A stretch of 42,022 bases of DNA, taken from positions 1-42,022 of the forward strand of contig JASJQH010000035.1 in NCBI GenBank assembly GCA_040143965.1, given 5' to 3'. Each line of letters starts with the position of its first letter. The stretch's first letter is position 1. The notes beneath the pieces were generated by a model. The model worked only from the letters and a program-made list of their open reading frames with translations, had not been told where the DNA came from and searched no databases. The translations under genes and the position numbers were made by a program. Of the stretch, positions 22,109-32,900 are shown one piece after another. The stretch comes from Basidiobolus ranarum (taxonomy: Eukaryota > Basidiobolomycota > Basidiobolomycetes > Basidiobolales).

Positions 22109-24633
22109 ATGTCGTATTTGCCTTATTCCTCGAAGAGCAACTCTACTTCCTCTGGCCTAGCTGCTTTGGATTTGGAGCAACCCACTGCTTCAAGAGCAAC
22201 TAGTATTAGACCTCAATCCCGAACCCTTCACTTAGGTCAAACCCCCACTCCACCCACTTCTCCATTTACCAATCCCCTCGACCAATATGCTCAACAACAA
22301 ATATATGCCGACAAGAGTACTAGGTTACTCGGGTTAATTCGTAATGCTCAAGGTTTGGTAGAAGAGTTACAGTGTACTAATCAAAACCGCCGGACTATTC
22401 AATATCCTTGGTTAACTGCTGAAAGTCAAAAACGTCCCATTAGACGCAACCAGACTTACAGGGAAGATTCGGAAGTCAAAACGATGGCTGTTCCACTTCG
22501 AAGAGCTCGCTCAAACTCTTCCTCAGACATGCCATCTCTTATCACCGACAAAGCGGAATTGGCTTTGAATGTATTGAAGCTTGACGTTAAAATCGGTACT
22601 CAAACCTCCCTTGATGTTAGCAAATTGGAGGAGTCCTCTATTTCGAAGCTTCTAGACGATCGATTTAGTCATGCTTTGACTCATCTGAATAAGCTTTTTG
22701 CTAGAATCTCGGATACTAGCTCTAAGATGTTGGTCACTGGTGACCTAAATGCCGGTAAAAGTACTCTTGTAAACGCTCTCTTGAAACGTGAGGTTGTTCC
22801 TGCCGATCAACAGCCTTGTACCTCACTTTTCTGTGAAGTTTTAGATGCCGAGATGAATAGTGGAGTTGAAGAAGTTCATGGAATCGTTGATGCTTCAAAG
22901 TATGATAAAAATGATCCATCCACATATACCAAAATTGATTTGAGACACCTCGAGAACACTGTTCTTGATGACTATGAAGTTTATACAATGCTTAAAGTCT
23001 ATTGTACCGATAGACGTGAAGCCAAAGAAAGTCTGCTTCATAATGGAATAGTCGATATTGCACTCATTGATTCTCCTGGATTGAACCGTGACTCGATTAA
23101 GACTACTGCTCTTTTTGCTCGCCAAGAAGAGATCGATGTTGTAGTATTTGTTGTTGGTGCCGAAAATCATTTCACTTTATCAGTAAGTGTCTTTTTTGTA
23201 AAATGTATAATTAATTGCGAATAGAGAGTTAACTTCTTTCTGCTACTAAGGGTGAAGAGTTTTTAAGAAGTGCCGGCCGCGAGAAGGAGTACATTTTTAT
23301 TGTTGTCAATCGATTCGATAATATTCGTGATAAAGCTAGATGTCGACGTCAAATATTGGAACAAATCAAGGAGATATCTCCTCGCACATACGAAGATGCG
23401 GATGATTTCGTCCATTTTGTTAGTGCCAGTAATTGCTTAAATTCAGAAGAAACTCCCGAAGAATTCGCTCAATTGGAACAAAGCCTACGTTCATTTGCTT
23501 TGGAGAAGCGCGCTAAATCTAAGTTAGCCCCTGCAAAACTGTATTTGAAGAATATTTTCAGTGATATTAGTATTTTATCTTCATACAACCAACAAAGAGC
23601 GGATAAAGATTTAGCGGAGGCTACTAAAAGTCTCGAAGAAAACAAGCCCGCATACGAAGAAATTGTTGGCCGCAGTCAACGTATTATTGAAGATGCGGAC
23701 AGAATTTTGGAGGATATATGCAGCTACATTGACCTTCATTCTCGCTCCAAGCTCAACAATGCCATTGAAACTTTGGAAGAGTTCTCCTCAGTTGTTGAGT
23801 GGAAGGGACTTCTATATGTATGGCAATTTGCCCAACAAGTCAAGAATACTATGGTCAATTTTGTTGAGAATCGAGTAGTTGAATGCGAAATTAAGGCTAA
23901 AGAACGTACTTCTGTCGGTCTCCAAAGATTAGACAAGCTTGGTTCAAACAAACATTTAGATCAACCACAATCGGATATTGATATCGATTCACTCTTCTTT
24001 GTACCTAGCCCCACCAAAAAGCTAGACATTCAGGTCGAGATCAGTGATCTGATTGACTTAAAAGAAAAGTTCAACATGATGACCTTATCCCTTGGCTCGG
24101 CGGGTATGATCCTAGGCAAGTACATAGGCTATCAAAAGATGTTCTCCAGCTTCTTAGACATGGGCAACTCTGTTGGACTTCAGCCCAAACGCTGGGGATG
24201 GCTTAGTGTTATTGTTGGTAAGTTGTATTTCGATCATACGATGGAATAATCATTATATTTACTTGAATTATGTGTAGGTGCTGGTGCAGTTTATTTCATC
24301 ATCTCTGATATGCGTTATGTTGTGGAGCGCAAGATTGCCAACAAGATTCGCGACAGTGTCCGCAAGACCAACTATGTTCATAGTCAGGTCCAACGTATTA
24401 CTAAAGAGAGTCGAAACATTCTAAGAATGTCTTCATGGGACCTACAAACACGCTTCCAAAATGCAGTTAAGGTCCAAGAGGAACAGCGTCAACAGCAGAC
24501 GAACAAGCAGAAGGCAGCCATTGAAGCCAAGGAGTATTTCAAATCATTATCCAGCAAGGTCGCCTCATATACTGACGCTGTAAATGCCATTGATACCGAA
24601 GAGCGCAAAATTGCAGCCTCATGTGATCTTTGA
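22109..24633 (+). CDS. FZO1: Mitofusin Fzo1 (mitochondrial outer-membrane fusion GTPase)
   Basis: Dynamin-related GTPase that tethers and fuses mitochondrial outer membranes. Exons 22109-23182, 23251-24217 and 24278-24633 total 2397 nt and 798 residues. A long serine/proline-rich N-terminus is followed by the GTPase domain: G1 TGDLNAGKST (about 209), G2 region QQPCTS, G3 DSPG (about 321) and G4 NRFD (about 377). Then come a helical region, two hydrophobic stretches (about 630-690, ending RWGWLSVIVGAGAVYFIISD), and a C-terminal coiled coil (QVQRITKESRNILRM to the end). The fungal-type N-terminal extension, absent from animal mitofusins, supports the fungal origin. Phases agree at both introns. 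Confidence 0.96.
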
Positions 24634-25496
24634 GCAGATTCCAATAAGCCCCGTTAACACTATCATTGAACACCAATATCTCTACTTATTTAGGAACCAT
24701 ATTCATTGACTCCAACACCGCACTTAACTCAATATTTAGTTGCTTTTTATTTTTGCATAAACGGTTATCATCCATTGCCTATTTGTAATTTTTTTGCTGG
24801 CAAATGTAAACAAAAGAGTACTTTAGACACCACCTGTTTACTGACGTTGAGCTCCTTGTAAGTTGGAAGAAAATACAACCCGTCGGCGCATACGATCAAC
24901 AACTCTACTGTAACTTTCACCAAACTTATTTTGTACTTAACCCAGCACAATCAGTGTTATTTCCTTTGAATTGTTTATTAAAATGTCGTAAATAAAAAGG
25001 ACCCTTTCTAAGATTTCTGAGAATATATTGGGAAACAGTGGCTAACCCTTAGTGGGATTATTCGTTTCCTTCATCCCTAACCTCGTTACCCGATCTTTTG
25101 ACCCTGAGCTACCTAAAAGCTTAACCAAGCAGCTGTGGTTTTGATCTCCTGATTTGCTAGACTCAAGCATATAGGATTCAGAAAGAATCTCTTATTTACA
25201 TGTCTACCGCATTCAAATAATAATCACTCAAGATATAGGATTTTATTAAACTAAATCAATTGATTTCCTAATTAAAAAATGAAAAAAAACGCCCCATAAG
25301 TGATTTCTCGTGATGAATGTCGCGTGCTCAAAATTAAGCTTGCAGATTTAGGAAATTAAGCTAGTGTAGATTCTAAACTGCTTTATTCGTGACTTTGACA
25401 ACTTGGCGTTACCCTTTTTTTATTCCTACTATTTTGAAAACAAGCAACTGATAAAGTTTCAAGTAAAGAGACCAAGATATTAGTAGACATTTCCTT
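24634..25496. other. Intergenic, FZO1 to TAF14-like
   Basis: 863 bp without supported genes. Short minus-strand ORFs lack coding features. Poly-A runs occur near 25275-25290. Confidence 0.35.
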
Positions 25497-26730
25497 ATGA
25501 AAGTCAATACAATTACAAAGAAGGTTCAGCTTGTTACTGAGCACGAGATCATGAAGAGTGCAAAGCCTGTTAGTGGCCACCCTATTCGTAAATGGAAACT
25601 ATCTGTGTACGGTTTGGATGAAAATAACGAGAGATGTACGATGGAGTACGTGGAAAAAGTGGAGTATATTCTACATCCAAGTTTTACCAATCCCAAAAGA
25701 GGTATGTAATCTCCGCTTATTTTCCTGGTATTCAGTCACCCGTTACAGTTCTCGTGAAGTCATTATGTAAATGGTCAAAGACAATCGAGACTTTTCTTTC
25801 TATATTCCTATTTCAACTGCGCGTTTTCAACAAATCACGCGTTTATTTATCCCATTTCTCAAATTGGTGTAATCACCAAAAGCATATACTTAAGATGTTC
25901 TATCACAACCCTCGACTAACCTTTATAAATTTCTTATTTTTCACGCGAAAAGTTACCTCAAAACCACCTTATTCTCTTCAAGAAAAAGGGTGGGGTGAAT
26001 TCGATATGCAAGTCATCCTTCACTTTGTGGATAAAACTACTTACCCCTTGGAACACGACCTTAACTTTCGCTCCACCCATTACGAAGTTCCACACGTTGT
26101 TGTAAGTTCATTCACCAACCTAGAATGAATATCCCCTTCAACTCCCCTAACTTTCTTTCATTTATAGACTTTCAGCAATCCCAAGGGTGCGCTATTGAAA
26201 GCCTTGGATGGTGGGAAGGAATCTGGAGGTGAAGAGGTTTCTACTCCTGAAAAAACACCCTCTGTAAAAGGGAAAAGAAACCCCACACCCAAAGAGAAAT
26301 CGTCTAGAAAAAAGCCTAAGCCTGAATCTGATATGGTAGTTCCATCATTGTCTTCTATTTCTCCAGAAAAGGAGGAGAAGACTGAGCTGGTAAGAATTCA
26401 TACTCAAGACCATCAATTCCTTCATTTACTTATGCATACGCTTAGATCAACTGTGAACTTCTCGCGGAGAAGCTATACAAACTCTCTGGAAGTGATATTC
26501 TTGATGTCGTGAATTTTGTCAAAGAAAGAAAAAACAAGAATACGTATGTGAACGAGGAGGTGGAAGGTAAATCATTGTTAATGACATACATCACTGTGCA
26601 TTTCTAATATTCACTCACTTTATGTTTACTAGGAGAATTTCACTTTGATCTCTATACTTTGACAGATACCAGCTTAAAAGACTTAAATGAACTGGTAGAT
26701 TCCAAACTCAAGGCAGTTGAGACGCGGTGA
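25497..26730 (+). CDS. TAF14: YEATS-domain protein, Taf14/AF9-like, with C-terminal ET-type domain
   Basis: Chromatin reader shared by several complexes (TFIID, TFIIF, SWI/SNF, INO80, NuA3 in yeast) that binds acylated histone lysine. Exons 25497-25701, 25953-26101, 26168-26389, 26446-26566 and 26633-26730 total 795 nt and 264 residues. The YEATS fold is clear: GHPIRKWKLSVYGLDE, VEYILHPSFTNPKR, PPYSLQEKGWGEFDMQVILHF, then HDLNFRSTHYEVPHVV. A lysine/proline/serine-rich linker follows, with KKPKPESD. The tail (INCELLAEKLYKLSGSDILD ... FHFDLYTLTDTSLKDLNELV) resembles the Taf14 extra-terminal or AF9 AHD helical domain. Taf14 is the best fit; Yaf9/GAS41 usually ends in a coiled coil instead. Confidence 0.88.
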
Positions 26731-27552
26731 ATGAATAGCATATATTGCTGGAATATATATTAAATCGCACTTTCTCTCCTGTTGAATGTGTTGGAACCCC
26801 TCCCCTCCCATGAAAGCCTGTATATAAATTGGTTGCGTTTCCTTAATTCTATTGTCTACATTTAATTATGCTTTTTCTTCTACGTGCACAAGATATAGAG
26901 TGAATAACGATCTCCAGAGATTCTCTTGTTCCCTCGGCTAGATTTAATTTTATTGCTTTTATTGCTTCTATGTTTTCATTCTTTTCTCGGGTTTCCACAT
27001 TTGCACTTGATATCTACACATTTATCTTTTAGTTGGAAATAAACCATCATTTAAATTATTCTTTTTCGTGATTGGTTTTTGTGATTACGGTAATAAAAAT
27101 GCTTGAATTATTGTGAATTTTATAATAACTCGACAACTAATCCAGTAATAAAATCATCCATGATAATGTGGTTATCCCAGATCGATCGTCAAAATTTTGA
27201 TGAAATTTTACCCCGAATAGGTTTGATCTAAATATGAGACTAAAGCCAACCAGTAGAATCACGCAATTCAACATTATCCGACGAATATAGCCTCTTACAT
27301 TGGCTTGGTAGCTGTCTCTTTCCGCTACCATACCCCTTGAGCATATTCTTGTAGGTAGAATTTATGAAACCATTTGAATTTTACAAACAGTCTTCGCATG
27401 ATAGATTTTAGTGTAGAGATGATGTGTTTCGTGGAGGGATATCTATAGGAGACCTCTATAATCTATTATATTTGCTCTTTCATCCATCAATTCCTAAATT
27501 CACCGAACGATATTAATTTTTGTATGTTATTTACTTTATAGGTTAATTAAAG
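26731..27552. other. Intergenic with 5' leader of uL22
   Basis: AT-rich DNA between the TAF14-like and uL22 genes. A pyrimidine-rich stretch ending TTTATAG at 27535-27541, just before the uL22 ATG, looks like a 3' splice site. A 5'-UTR intron is therefore likely, with no donor assigned. A small minus-strand ORF (27137-27331, 64 codons, one hydrophobic segment) has no recognisable family and also contains plausible splice sites, so it is not called. Confidence 0.4.
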
Positions 27553-28104
27553 ATGGTCAGATACTCTGCCACTCCCGCTAACAGCGCTAAGTCTGCTCAA
27601 ACTCGTGGTTCTTACCTTCGAGTTCACTTCAAGAACACCCGTGAAGCCGCCGCTGCCATCTCTGGTATGAAGTTGGATAAGGCTATCACTTACCTTGGTG
27701 ACGTCAAGGAACACAAGCAATGTATTCCTTTCCGTAGATATGCTGGCGGTATTGGTCGTTGTGCCCAAGCCAAGGCTTTCGGTACCACCAAAGGTCGCTG
27801 GCCTGTTAAGTCAGCTGAATTCTTGTTGGGTCTTCTCAAAAATGCCCACAGCAATGCTGAGAACAAGGGTTTGGATACCGAGTCTTTAATCATCAAGCAC
27901 GTACAAGTCAACCAAGCTCCTAAGCAACGTAGACGTACTTATCGTGCCCATGGTAGAATCAACCCTTACATGAGCAGCCCTTGTCACATTGAAATCATTG
28001 TTGCTGAGGAAGATGCCACCGTCAAACGTGAGGATGATGGTAAGGGTGCCAAGCTCAACAAGCGCCAAATCGCTCGTAAGAGATTGGTTGCTAGCCGTCA
28101 ATAA
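27553..28104 (+). CDS. RPL17: 60S ribosomal protein uL22 (RPL17)
   Basis: Large-subunit protein lining the peptide exit tunnel. One uninterrupted coding exon of 183 residues (human RPL17 is 184). Family blocks are [58 protein letters not shown], and [20 protein letters not shown]. Codons are heavily biased (GGT, GCC, CGT, AAG). Ribosomal protein genes of fungi often carry an intron in or near the leader. TTTATAG ends 11 nt before the ATG, so splicing of the 5' leader is likely. The gene is convergent with the CDK gene, 271 bp apart at the stops. Confidence 0.97.
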   Translation: MVRYSATPANSAKSAQTRGSYLRVHFKNTREAAAAISGMKLDKAITYLGDVKEHKQCIPFRRYAGGIGRCAQAKAFGTTKGRWPVKSAEFLLGLLKNAHSNAENKGLDTESLIIKHVQVNQAPKQRRRTYRAHGRINPYMSSPCHIEIIVAEEDATVKREDDGKGAKLNKRQIARKRLVASRQ

Positions 28105-28375
28105 GTTCTTTTCATATTTACTGAGACATTCGAATGTTTATGAATTTAAAATCATACTCCACTTGTTTATCTAATAAACTGGCTTTAACTTCATAATTTC
28201 TGAATGTACTTGTGTTGTAATTATTCAATGATTTATTGGATTTTTGGGAAGTTGATGCATATCATATCAGACAGTTTGAAATTTGGTCAAACGCTTGTGG
28301 TATTTATTTGGGATTTTTTCCTAGTAAAAGATGTCATTGGAGTGTGATTAGGTTATGTTGACACACCAACGTAAG

Positions 28376-30605
28376 TTACTCCTTTCTATTCAGTCCGTCG
28401 AAGTATGCATCTATTGAATCAATGTTTAGTTGATTGTGCTCGCTTTTCACTTCCCCTGTCATGTAATTAATTTACTACTAAAACATTACTTACGTTGTAG
28501 GGCATTCTCTGCACTGATCCTCTTTTCCGGTTGAAGTTCGAGTAACTTCTATTAACAGGATGTGAGAATATTAGTACAAATTTGATTATATGATTCTCCA
28601 ATTTTCCAGATATATATGTATATGCATAAATGAAATGAGATGAGACTACTAACATTAATAAGGTCAATCCCGAGTGGATCAAGTTTCGGTATAAGTGTCT
28701 CTAGTGCTACTTTCTGATACACCGGAAAGTCCTTCTGTAAATCATAATATAAGGTTTGGTCATGTTCCTAAAAGGTCCAAGTAATCAACTTACCTTATAA
28801 TCAGGTAGCTGGGATACTCCAGGCCACATCTCTTCGGTAGGTGTACCTTGCACTGTAATGTTCGAGTTAAGGATTGACAATATCAATAAAAGGCTTACAC
28901 AGTGAGGTGAGATTCAATTGAAGGAGTTCCTTGTCTCGCTTGTTTTTCGTTCCTTCAACTTGACATCATATTACACTATGTTGCAATCTTTTTTAAAAAA
29001 GGATATTTGAATATACGCATTAATTGGTCATTAATAGATGTTCCTGGGAACAAAGGTCTTCCTGAAGCCATTTCTAATAACAAACAAATACAAGTCTAGG
29101 TGTCAACAGGGAGTCAACGATGATAGCCATAGAAGCACACGTACCTGCGAAAATACATCCAACGGACCAAACATCGATAGAGGTGGAGTATTGTCTTGAG
29201 CCCATGAGGACATCTGGAGCGCGATACCATAATGTCACCACTTCATTTGAATAACTCCTCACTGGAATACCAAAAGCCCTGGCTAGACCGAAATCCGCTA
29301 GTTTTAACTCATTCTTTTTGTTGATCAGCAAATTTTGAGGCTTCAAATCCTGAGAACATCAAATGAGATTTAGTAAATATCGATGCTCATATACCATCAT
29401 TAGAGAGTGTCATTTGAAGACTGAATATTCTTTTGATTTACCCTATGAAGAACTCGGTGCTCATGACAAAAGGCGATTCCCAGAAGCAGTTGATACATTA
29501 GTTGCTAATCATATCAATATCCAGATATAAAGGAAGATTAAGATTAGCATGAAGTCATCGTTATATTCATTATGTTCTTCTTCGCCACTCCCAAACTCTC
29601 CATATGTATTCATTTTATACTTCGCAATCTCGCTTACCTTGATTGTGAAAACGTCAATATCTCCACCGTACGTATCCAAGAACTTTTTCAGATCTGAGTC
29701 TAAATATTCAAAGACCAATGTGAGCTTTTTCTCCGTATGCAACACATCGTAGAGTCTTAATGGGTAGGATAATAAAGAGGAGCAGGTTAGATAAATACTC
29801 CAAATAACGACCCTCTTTCTTGGAGTAATCTCAACAGGTCGATAGTAAGGGAAAGCTAGTATAATACCTAACAATATTTGGATGCTTAAGCTCTTTCAAC
29901 AATGATATCTCTCTGATAGCTGTGCAAGGCACCTTTAAAGTTGACGCAACAACGTCATAAAGACAAAATTTATGTTAGTCTCTTGTGTGTATCTACCTCA
30001 AATTTCACATATCGAAATATACACTAGAGTGCCATATCTTCACACATATAAGCAAAGAAATAATCGGCTCTAACATACCCCCTCCTCTTCATTATCCAAT
30101 CGTATCCGTTTCAGTGCAACCACATCACTCGTTTCTCGATTTTGCGCTTTATATACGATACCGTATGTGCCTAGTTATTCGTCCATAAAGAGTAAAATTT
30201 GTTAGCTACGTTGGTTTATTTTTACCACCTCCGCAAGTTCAAAGTGATTCGTAGAACGTACCTTCTCCTAACTTTTCTATTTTCTGTTTGGGTAATTATA
30301 GGTAACCATGGATATAATTAAGTTTGTTTTCGAAAGGTTGGTGTTAAATGAGTAGGGTACACGAGTAACGTTTGGTAAGCGAGCAGAAATAAAGGAAACG
30401 AGAAAATAAAGATTAGTTCTGATATAAAGGAAGAGATCGTAAAAGATAAAGTAATAATTGAAGATGGGGTTGGTAGTGGAGTGAAAGAAGAAAACTAAAG
30501 GTTGAATTGGAGAGAGTATGTGCGTGAGGGGGGTGAGAAATATAGTGAAATAGGGTAATATATATTTTTAAATAAAGAATGACACCGTACTTGGTACTTG
30601 TCCAT
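28376..30605 (-). CDS. PEF1: Cyclin-dependent kinase of the Cdk5 / Pho85 / Pef1 class
   Basis: Serine/threonine kinase activated by a cyclin. Twelve exons give 292 residues, exactly the length of human CDK5. ATG is at 30605; exon 1 (30591-30605, MDKYQ) and exon 2 (30262-30283, KIEKLGE) are tiny. Seen in order: glycine loop [17 protein letters not shown] lysine; cyclin-binding helix VPCTAIRE (residues 44-51); HRDLKPQN (about 124); DFG (about 144); T-loop [43 protein letters not shown]; and a short tail ending YFDGLNRKE. Serine in YSNEVV, where Cdk1 has threonine, places it with Cdk5/Pho85. The eighth intron (28855-29006) is a minor-class AT-AC intron. Confidence 0.93.
28855..29006 (-). other. 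U12-type AT-AC intron in the CDK gene
   Basis: Minus-strand intron of 152 nt. The 5' end is ATATCCTTTTT, the textbook minor-class donor. TCCTTAACTC places the branch A 12 nt before the terminal TTAC. Splicing joins ...MRIFK to [10 protein letters not shown], exactly matching the CDK pattern RIFxxxGTPT. No usable major-class site gives this product. Confidence 0.88.
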
Positions 30606-31088
30606 CTTCGCTTCTCTCTTTTTGCTATCACTTCCTTTTTACTCCTCTTGTATTTATCCAGAATACACGTTCCAACAAAAAGTAAATATTAAATCGTATC
30701 TATTGAACCAACATAAGGAAGGAAATTTTATCGAATATTTTAATCATCGTGAGTTTAAACATGGTCCCAAAAACCCCTCATTATTTATTGCAATTATGAG
30801 GTTATCGATTATTTCGGTTCCTTCGTTATACATTGACTATGATACCGATTGAGGTCAGGTGTTCAAATTCAGAATCTCTCAATCTTAACTCCACTGTTGA
30901 CAAATAAAAATGCAAATGTCTACCATTTTAGAACGATTCCAATATTTCGGGAAGGTTCATAACTGTATGTATTTATTATGACAACAGGAATAAGGGTAAA
31001 GTAGACTATGTGCTGACTAATGTCTATACTATGAATGATAAACATTATAAATAAATAAATAAATAGAAATCCATTCGATTAGTACTGT
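30606..31088. other. Intergenic, CDK promoter and GPI-protein 3' region
   Basis: 483 bp, AT-rich, with TAAATAAATAAATA near 31048-31063 downstream of the GPI protein stop (possible poly(A) signal). No gene supported. Confidence 0.35.
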
Positions 31089-31655
31089 TTAGATCAAATT
31101 CCAAACGGTAATTGGTAAAAGTAGTACTATAACAGAGATGCAGGGTAAAGTCAGTGTCGCCGATGATTTTCCAGTTTGCTTAGAGTTGGTATCTGTTGTG
31201 TTTGCACCACTTTTAGCATTCAAAACGGGAGAGTATCCACTACCACTGTCAGAACCACTGACTGGTCCTTTGGATCCAGTATAGGGAGTACCAGCGGCAA
31301 CATTAGGGTTTAATATAATGAAATAAGGGCTGTACTTTAGATTCTTTCCAGATCCTATTCTAAGGACATATTGATTCCCTTCAGGGACTTGACTGGGAAT
31401 GGACCATTTGTATAAACCGGAGCTGCCACCAACGTTTACATCAATGGTGAGAACTACTGTAAGGTTGTTTGACGGACCAGAAAGTAACTGTAAATCTACA
31501 AGTGAGGGGGTCAGATCAGCCCCACTATCTTCCTTCCATTTGATATCCTCTTGACTCCCAGCCTTCCATACAGCACTGATAGGACTGGTAATGGAGAAAT
31601 CTCCTAAGACAACTGAAGCAAACAATGAAGCGAGTAAGCAAAGAATACGAATCAT
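31089..31655 (-). CDS. Secreted GPI-anchored protein, Kre9/Knh1 N-terminal domain family
   Basis: Cell-surface protein of 188 residues, single exon. Residues 1-18 form a signal peptide (MIRILCLLASLFASVVLG, cleavage near GDF). Residues about 19-115 match the Ser/Thr-rich GPI-anchored (Kre9/Knh1-like) domain: FSITSPISAVWKAGSQEDIKW, then LQLLSGPSNNLTVVLTID, and WSIPSQVPEGNQYVLRIGSG. A glycine/serine/threonine-rich stalk follows. The C-terminus is hydrophobic (ATLTLPCISVIVLLLPITVW), fitting a GPI-attachment signal with a likely site in the SGANTT to GKSS region. At least two N-glycosylation sites are visible (NNLT, GANTT). Yeast relatives act in beta-1,6-glucan assembly; this shorter anchored form is common in filamentous fungi and its exact job is unknown. 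Confidence 0.85.
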   Translation of the reverse strand: MIRILCLLASLFASVVLGDFSITSPISAVWKAGSQEDIKWKEDSGADLTPSLVDLQLLSGPSNNLTVVLTIDVNVGGSSGLYKWSIPSQVPEGNQYVLRIGSGKNLKYSPYFIILNPNVAAGTPYTGSKGPVSGSDSGSGYSPVLNAKSGANTTDTNSKQTGKSSATLTLPCISVIVLLLPITVWNLI

Positions 31656-31976
31656 GGTGTGAAATATTTATGAAAGGAAATGTTCTTGTCAACCTCTCTC
31701 TTAGTGTCTACATTTAAATACAAGTAGCTACTACGCCCCTCAATTTCTACCCTATAGACTCCCACTTGCCCCCACTTACTCATTTGTAGCATTATGAGGT
31801 TTATTGTGTAGTAATTTTTCTTGGTCAACGCGCTGTAATGCACATAACGCCTTTATCCATCTATAGCATAATAGAATGCTGGTTGAAGCACGAAAGAGAT
31901 TTGATTTATTTAAATTCGTTGATATGTAAATTCATAGGAGGTTCATTTAATACAATGAAGGATATATATATACATC
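31656..31976. other. Intergenic spacer
   Basis: 321 bp between two tandem minus-strand genes. It contains the GPI-protein promoter; TTTAAATA at 31712-31719 may serve as a weak TATA element. Nothing else seen. Confidence 0.35.
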
Positions 31977-32333
31977 TCAAAGATCAGGTTTCAAACTAGA
32001 TGGTAGTTTATCATGAGTGGATTTATCGATTTTAGCGTTAACGTGTGTGCCGTTGACTGCACTAGGGGCATGTACTTCTTCACCATCTGAACGAGCGTTT
32101 CTTTGATATTTGTATTTGTAGTCACCATCGTTTGGATCCTCTTGATTCCATGGGTAAGGATTATTAGCTGCTAAACGAACATTTTGATCAGGAACAGCGT
32201 TCTGACTTTTACGACCCAGCATATATCCAGCTGCTCCAAATATACCTGATACCACTGCGAGTAAAGGTGCATTACTTGGATCAATGGTAAGTACTTTCCA
32301 AAAAGATCGAGTTCTAGGTGCGGTGCTAGCCAT
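31977..32333 (-). CDS. NDUFA4 / MLRQ (B12D)-like mitochondrial protein
   Basis: Small mitochondrial inner-membrane protein of 118 residues in one exon. The core IDPSNAPLLAVVSGIFGAAG (membrane segment) followed by an NPYPWNQEDPNDGDYKYKY block matches the NADH-ubiquinone reductase complex I MLRQ / NDUFA4 family (DPS...PLF, then NPEPWN...P.YKF). In animals NDUFA4 is now considered a subunit of cytochrome c oxidase rather than complex I. Fungal members are poorly characterised. The C-terminal 45 residues are polar and not conserved as far as I can tell. It lies next to an alternative NADH dehydrogenase, but the tandem order may be chance. Confidence 0.8.
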   Translation of the reverse strand: MASTAPRTRSFWKVLTIDPSNAPLLAVVSGIFGAAGYMLGRKSQNAVPDQNVRLAANNPYPWNQEDPNDGDYKYKYQRNARSDGEEVHAPSAVNGTHVNAKIDKSTHDKLPSSLKPDL

Positions 32334-32900
32334 ATTATGTAGAGATTTATCTGTTGGTCTTTAGAGTGTGCAATGGATTTCCCCCAACCTAAGAACTTCA
32401 CTTTTATACGGGACAATCCAGTCAAGGTGATGTCAATAGTTGAAGCTGAATAACTGACATCATATTCTACTCGAATTATTTGATAGATATCGAAACACTG
32501 CCTGAACTTCCGATCACGTCATCAATATATTGGTTGTACCTGATGCTTAATTTCATGAATGCATCATTACAACTCCAACAAATAAGTATATGATAGTTAC
32601 ATGAGTATTGCTGAATTAAATGACGTTACTACGAGGAAAGTTTCGGACAAGAATGGTAACTTTCAACTAGTAATCACGATATATGAGGGATGAAGACGGT
32701 TGATATTATGTGTATTAAAATATGCTCATGTGATCTATGAGTCGTTTAATATTTCAATTAGTCAAGACAATCTATACGTATAACCATTTTTTTTGGGGGG
32801 TTGCTGAAACATAAATGAAAAGAAAGGACGAGAGCAGAGAGAGGGAGAGAGAAAATGTCAAAGAAAAAGAAGAGAATAAATATTACATTGTATAAGTGAA
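32334..32900. other. Intergenic with GA-rich tract
   Basis: 567 bp. A run of T then G (32787-32801) and a purine tract of GAGAG repeats (32818-32876) sit just downstream of the NDE1 stop. No ORF supported. Confidence 0.35.

Noticed and set aside
27137-27331. 64-codon minus-strand ORF with one hydrophobic segment
   Set aside because: A competing frame and internal splice-like sites leave the product undefined, and it matches no known family.
28855-29023. Major-class GT-AG reading of the CDK intron (donor GTATATTC, acceptor TACAG)
   Set aside because: Phase fits, but it removes RIFK, which is conserved in CDKs and encoded in frame just before the ATATCC donor. The U12 reading keeps it and gives the exact family length.
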